From assembly GCF_000759475.1 (NCBI RefSeq), contig NZ_CP009454.1, forward strand, positions 372,001-436,000: DNA of 64,000 nt. Direction: 5' to 3'. The notes beneath the pieces were generated by a model, which was not told the origin of the DNA, did not search any database, and was given only the letters and a program-made list of their open reading frames with translations. This DNA comes from Pantoea rwandensis. GTDB taxonomy: Bacteria; Pseudomonadota; Gammaproteobacteria; Enterobacterales; Enterobacteriaceae. Shown here piece by piece: positions 63,341 through 64,000 of the stretch (the stretch's first letter is position 1; each line of letters starts with the position of its first letter). A program made the position numbers and the translations under genes.

Positions 63341-64000
63341 ATGAACGTCAGCCGAAGAAAATTCTTCAAAATCTGTGCTGGCGGTATGGCAGGGACATCG
63401 GCAGCACTCCTCGGCTTTACGCCAGAGGTGGCGCTGGCGGAAACGCGACAGTACAAGCTGCTGCGTGCCCGCGAAACCCGCAACACCTGCACTTACTGCT
63501 CAGTGGGCTGTGGCTTATTAATGTATAGCCTCGGTGACGGCGCGAAAAACGCCAAAGAGACCATTTTCCACATTGAAGGCGATCCAGACCATCCGGTGAG
63601 CCGCGGTGCATTGTGCCCGAAAGGCGCTGGCCTGCTGGATTTTGTCCACAGTGAAAGCCGTCTGCACTACCCCGAATACCGCGCGCCAGGTTCGGATAAA
63701 TGGCAGCGTATCAGTTGGGATGACGCCTTTGATCGTATCGCTAAACTGCTGAAAGCGGATCGCGACGCCAACTTTATCGCGCAAAACGCTGCAGGCGTTA
63801 CCGTGAACCGCTGGCTCTCATCAGGCATGCTGTGCGCCTCCGCGTCCAGCAATGAAACCGGCTATTTAACCCAGAAATTTACCCGATCGCTCGGCATGTT
63901 AGCGGTCGACAACCAGGCACGCGTTTGACACGGACCAACGGTAGCAAGTCTTGCTCCAACATTTGGTCGCGGTGCGATGACCAACCACTGGGTCGACATC
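63341..64000 (+). CDS. fdoG: Formate dehydrogenase-O major subunit FdoG, selenoprotein (3' end outside window)
   Basis: The catalytic subunit of an aerobic/respiratory formate dehydrogenase facing the periplasm. A Tat signal (NVSRRKFFKICAGG, then cleavage near VALAETR) and the [4Fe-4S] site CTYCSVGC (Cys50, 53, 57) are seen, followed by the molybdopterin domain. At 63926-63928 an in-frame TGA falls at codon 196, and translation continues HGPTVASLAPTFGRGAMTNH, the family sequence after selenocysteine. So TGA is Sec196, not a stop. AAGGA precedes the ATG at 63341; a second ATG at 63320 is less likely. The E. coli homologue fdoG has Sec at the same position. Confidence 0.96.
63926..63966 (+). 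promoter_or_regulatory. Bacterial SECIS element of fdoG
   Basis: The region just after the Sec codon contains GCAAGTCTTGC, a stem with AGTCT in the apical loop, flanked by GGT…CC pairing. This resembles the E. coli fdnG/fdhF SECIS hairpin bound by SelB. It directs selenocysteine insertion at the TGA. Confidence 0.85.

Noticed and set aside
63926..63928. Nonsense mutation truncating fdoG
   Set aside because: The same TGA is the selenocysteine codon in E. coli FdoG, and the reading frame stays conserved beyond it.

Overview
The window is chromosomal DNA of an enterobacterium. Close matches in length and motif to Escherichia coli Dpp, EptB, MtlA/D/R, YibL, SodA, FdhD and FdoG, and the order bcs – dpp – tRNA-Pro – eptB, place it in the Enterobacterales. 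Two cellulose clusters, a moderately high G+C content, and many short intergenic palindromes suggest a plant- or environment-associated Erwiniaceae (Pantoea/Erwinia-like) genome. The genus is an inference, not read from a marker gene.

Layout. (1) 1-7431, + strand: the end of an E. coli-type cellulose operon, bcsA'-bcsB-bcsC, without a bcsZ between B and C. (2) 7478-8150: a BrnT/BrnA toxin-antitoxin module in the gap between two convergent cellulose operons. (3) 8331-19882, - strand: a second, BcsD-containing cellulose operon, bcsO-bcsQ-bcsA-bcsB-bcsC-bcsD-bcsZ. (4) 20316-26255: dppABCDF dipeptide importer, with hairpins and a palindromic repeat after dppA. (5) 26842-27393: a gene-free stretch with three copies of a structured repeat, then tRNA-Pro(TGG) and eptB. 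(6) 29657-31682: ohr, ohrR, a divergent small alarmone hydrolase-like gene and an Xre/NadS regulator. (7) 32052-39905: a guanidine-I riboswitch followed by an ABC importer, two DUF1989 proteins and a 'urea carboxylase', best read as a guanidine-assimilation operon. (8) 40185-48120: a GntR regulator, a five-gene oligopeptide-type ABC importer and a signal-less gamma-glutamyltransferase. (9) 48349-53779: yiaF, then the mannitol operon mtlADR with five CRP-like sites, and yibL. (10) 53787-55600: a VirK/DUF535 gene and sodA. (11) 55788-59857: a LacI regulator with twin operators, an ascorbate-family PTS (EIIA, EIIB, EIIC) and an allulose-6-phosphate-type epimerase. (12) 59967-62256: a class III aminotransferase and divergent DeoR regulator. 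(13) 62253-64000: fdhD and the start of fdoG with an in-frame selenocysteine TGA.

How the genes work together. The two Bcs sets would each make, translocate and export cellulose under c-di-GMP control through PilZ domains; only one bcsZ hydrolase is visible. Much of the rest is nutrient capture: dipeptides (Dpp), guanidine nitrogen, gamma-glutamyl peptides, mannitol and an unidentified sugar acid or ketose. The least explained elements are the paired-loop structured repeats, the alarmone hydrolase sharing a promoter region with ohrR, the proline-rich BcsO of the BcsD cluster, the unknown-substrate PTS, and the peptide importer with a cytoplasmic Ggt.
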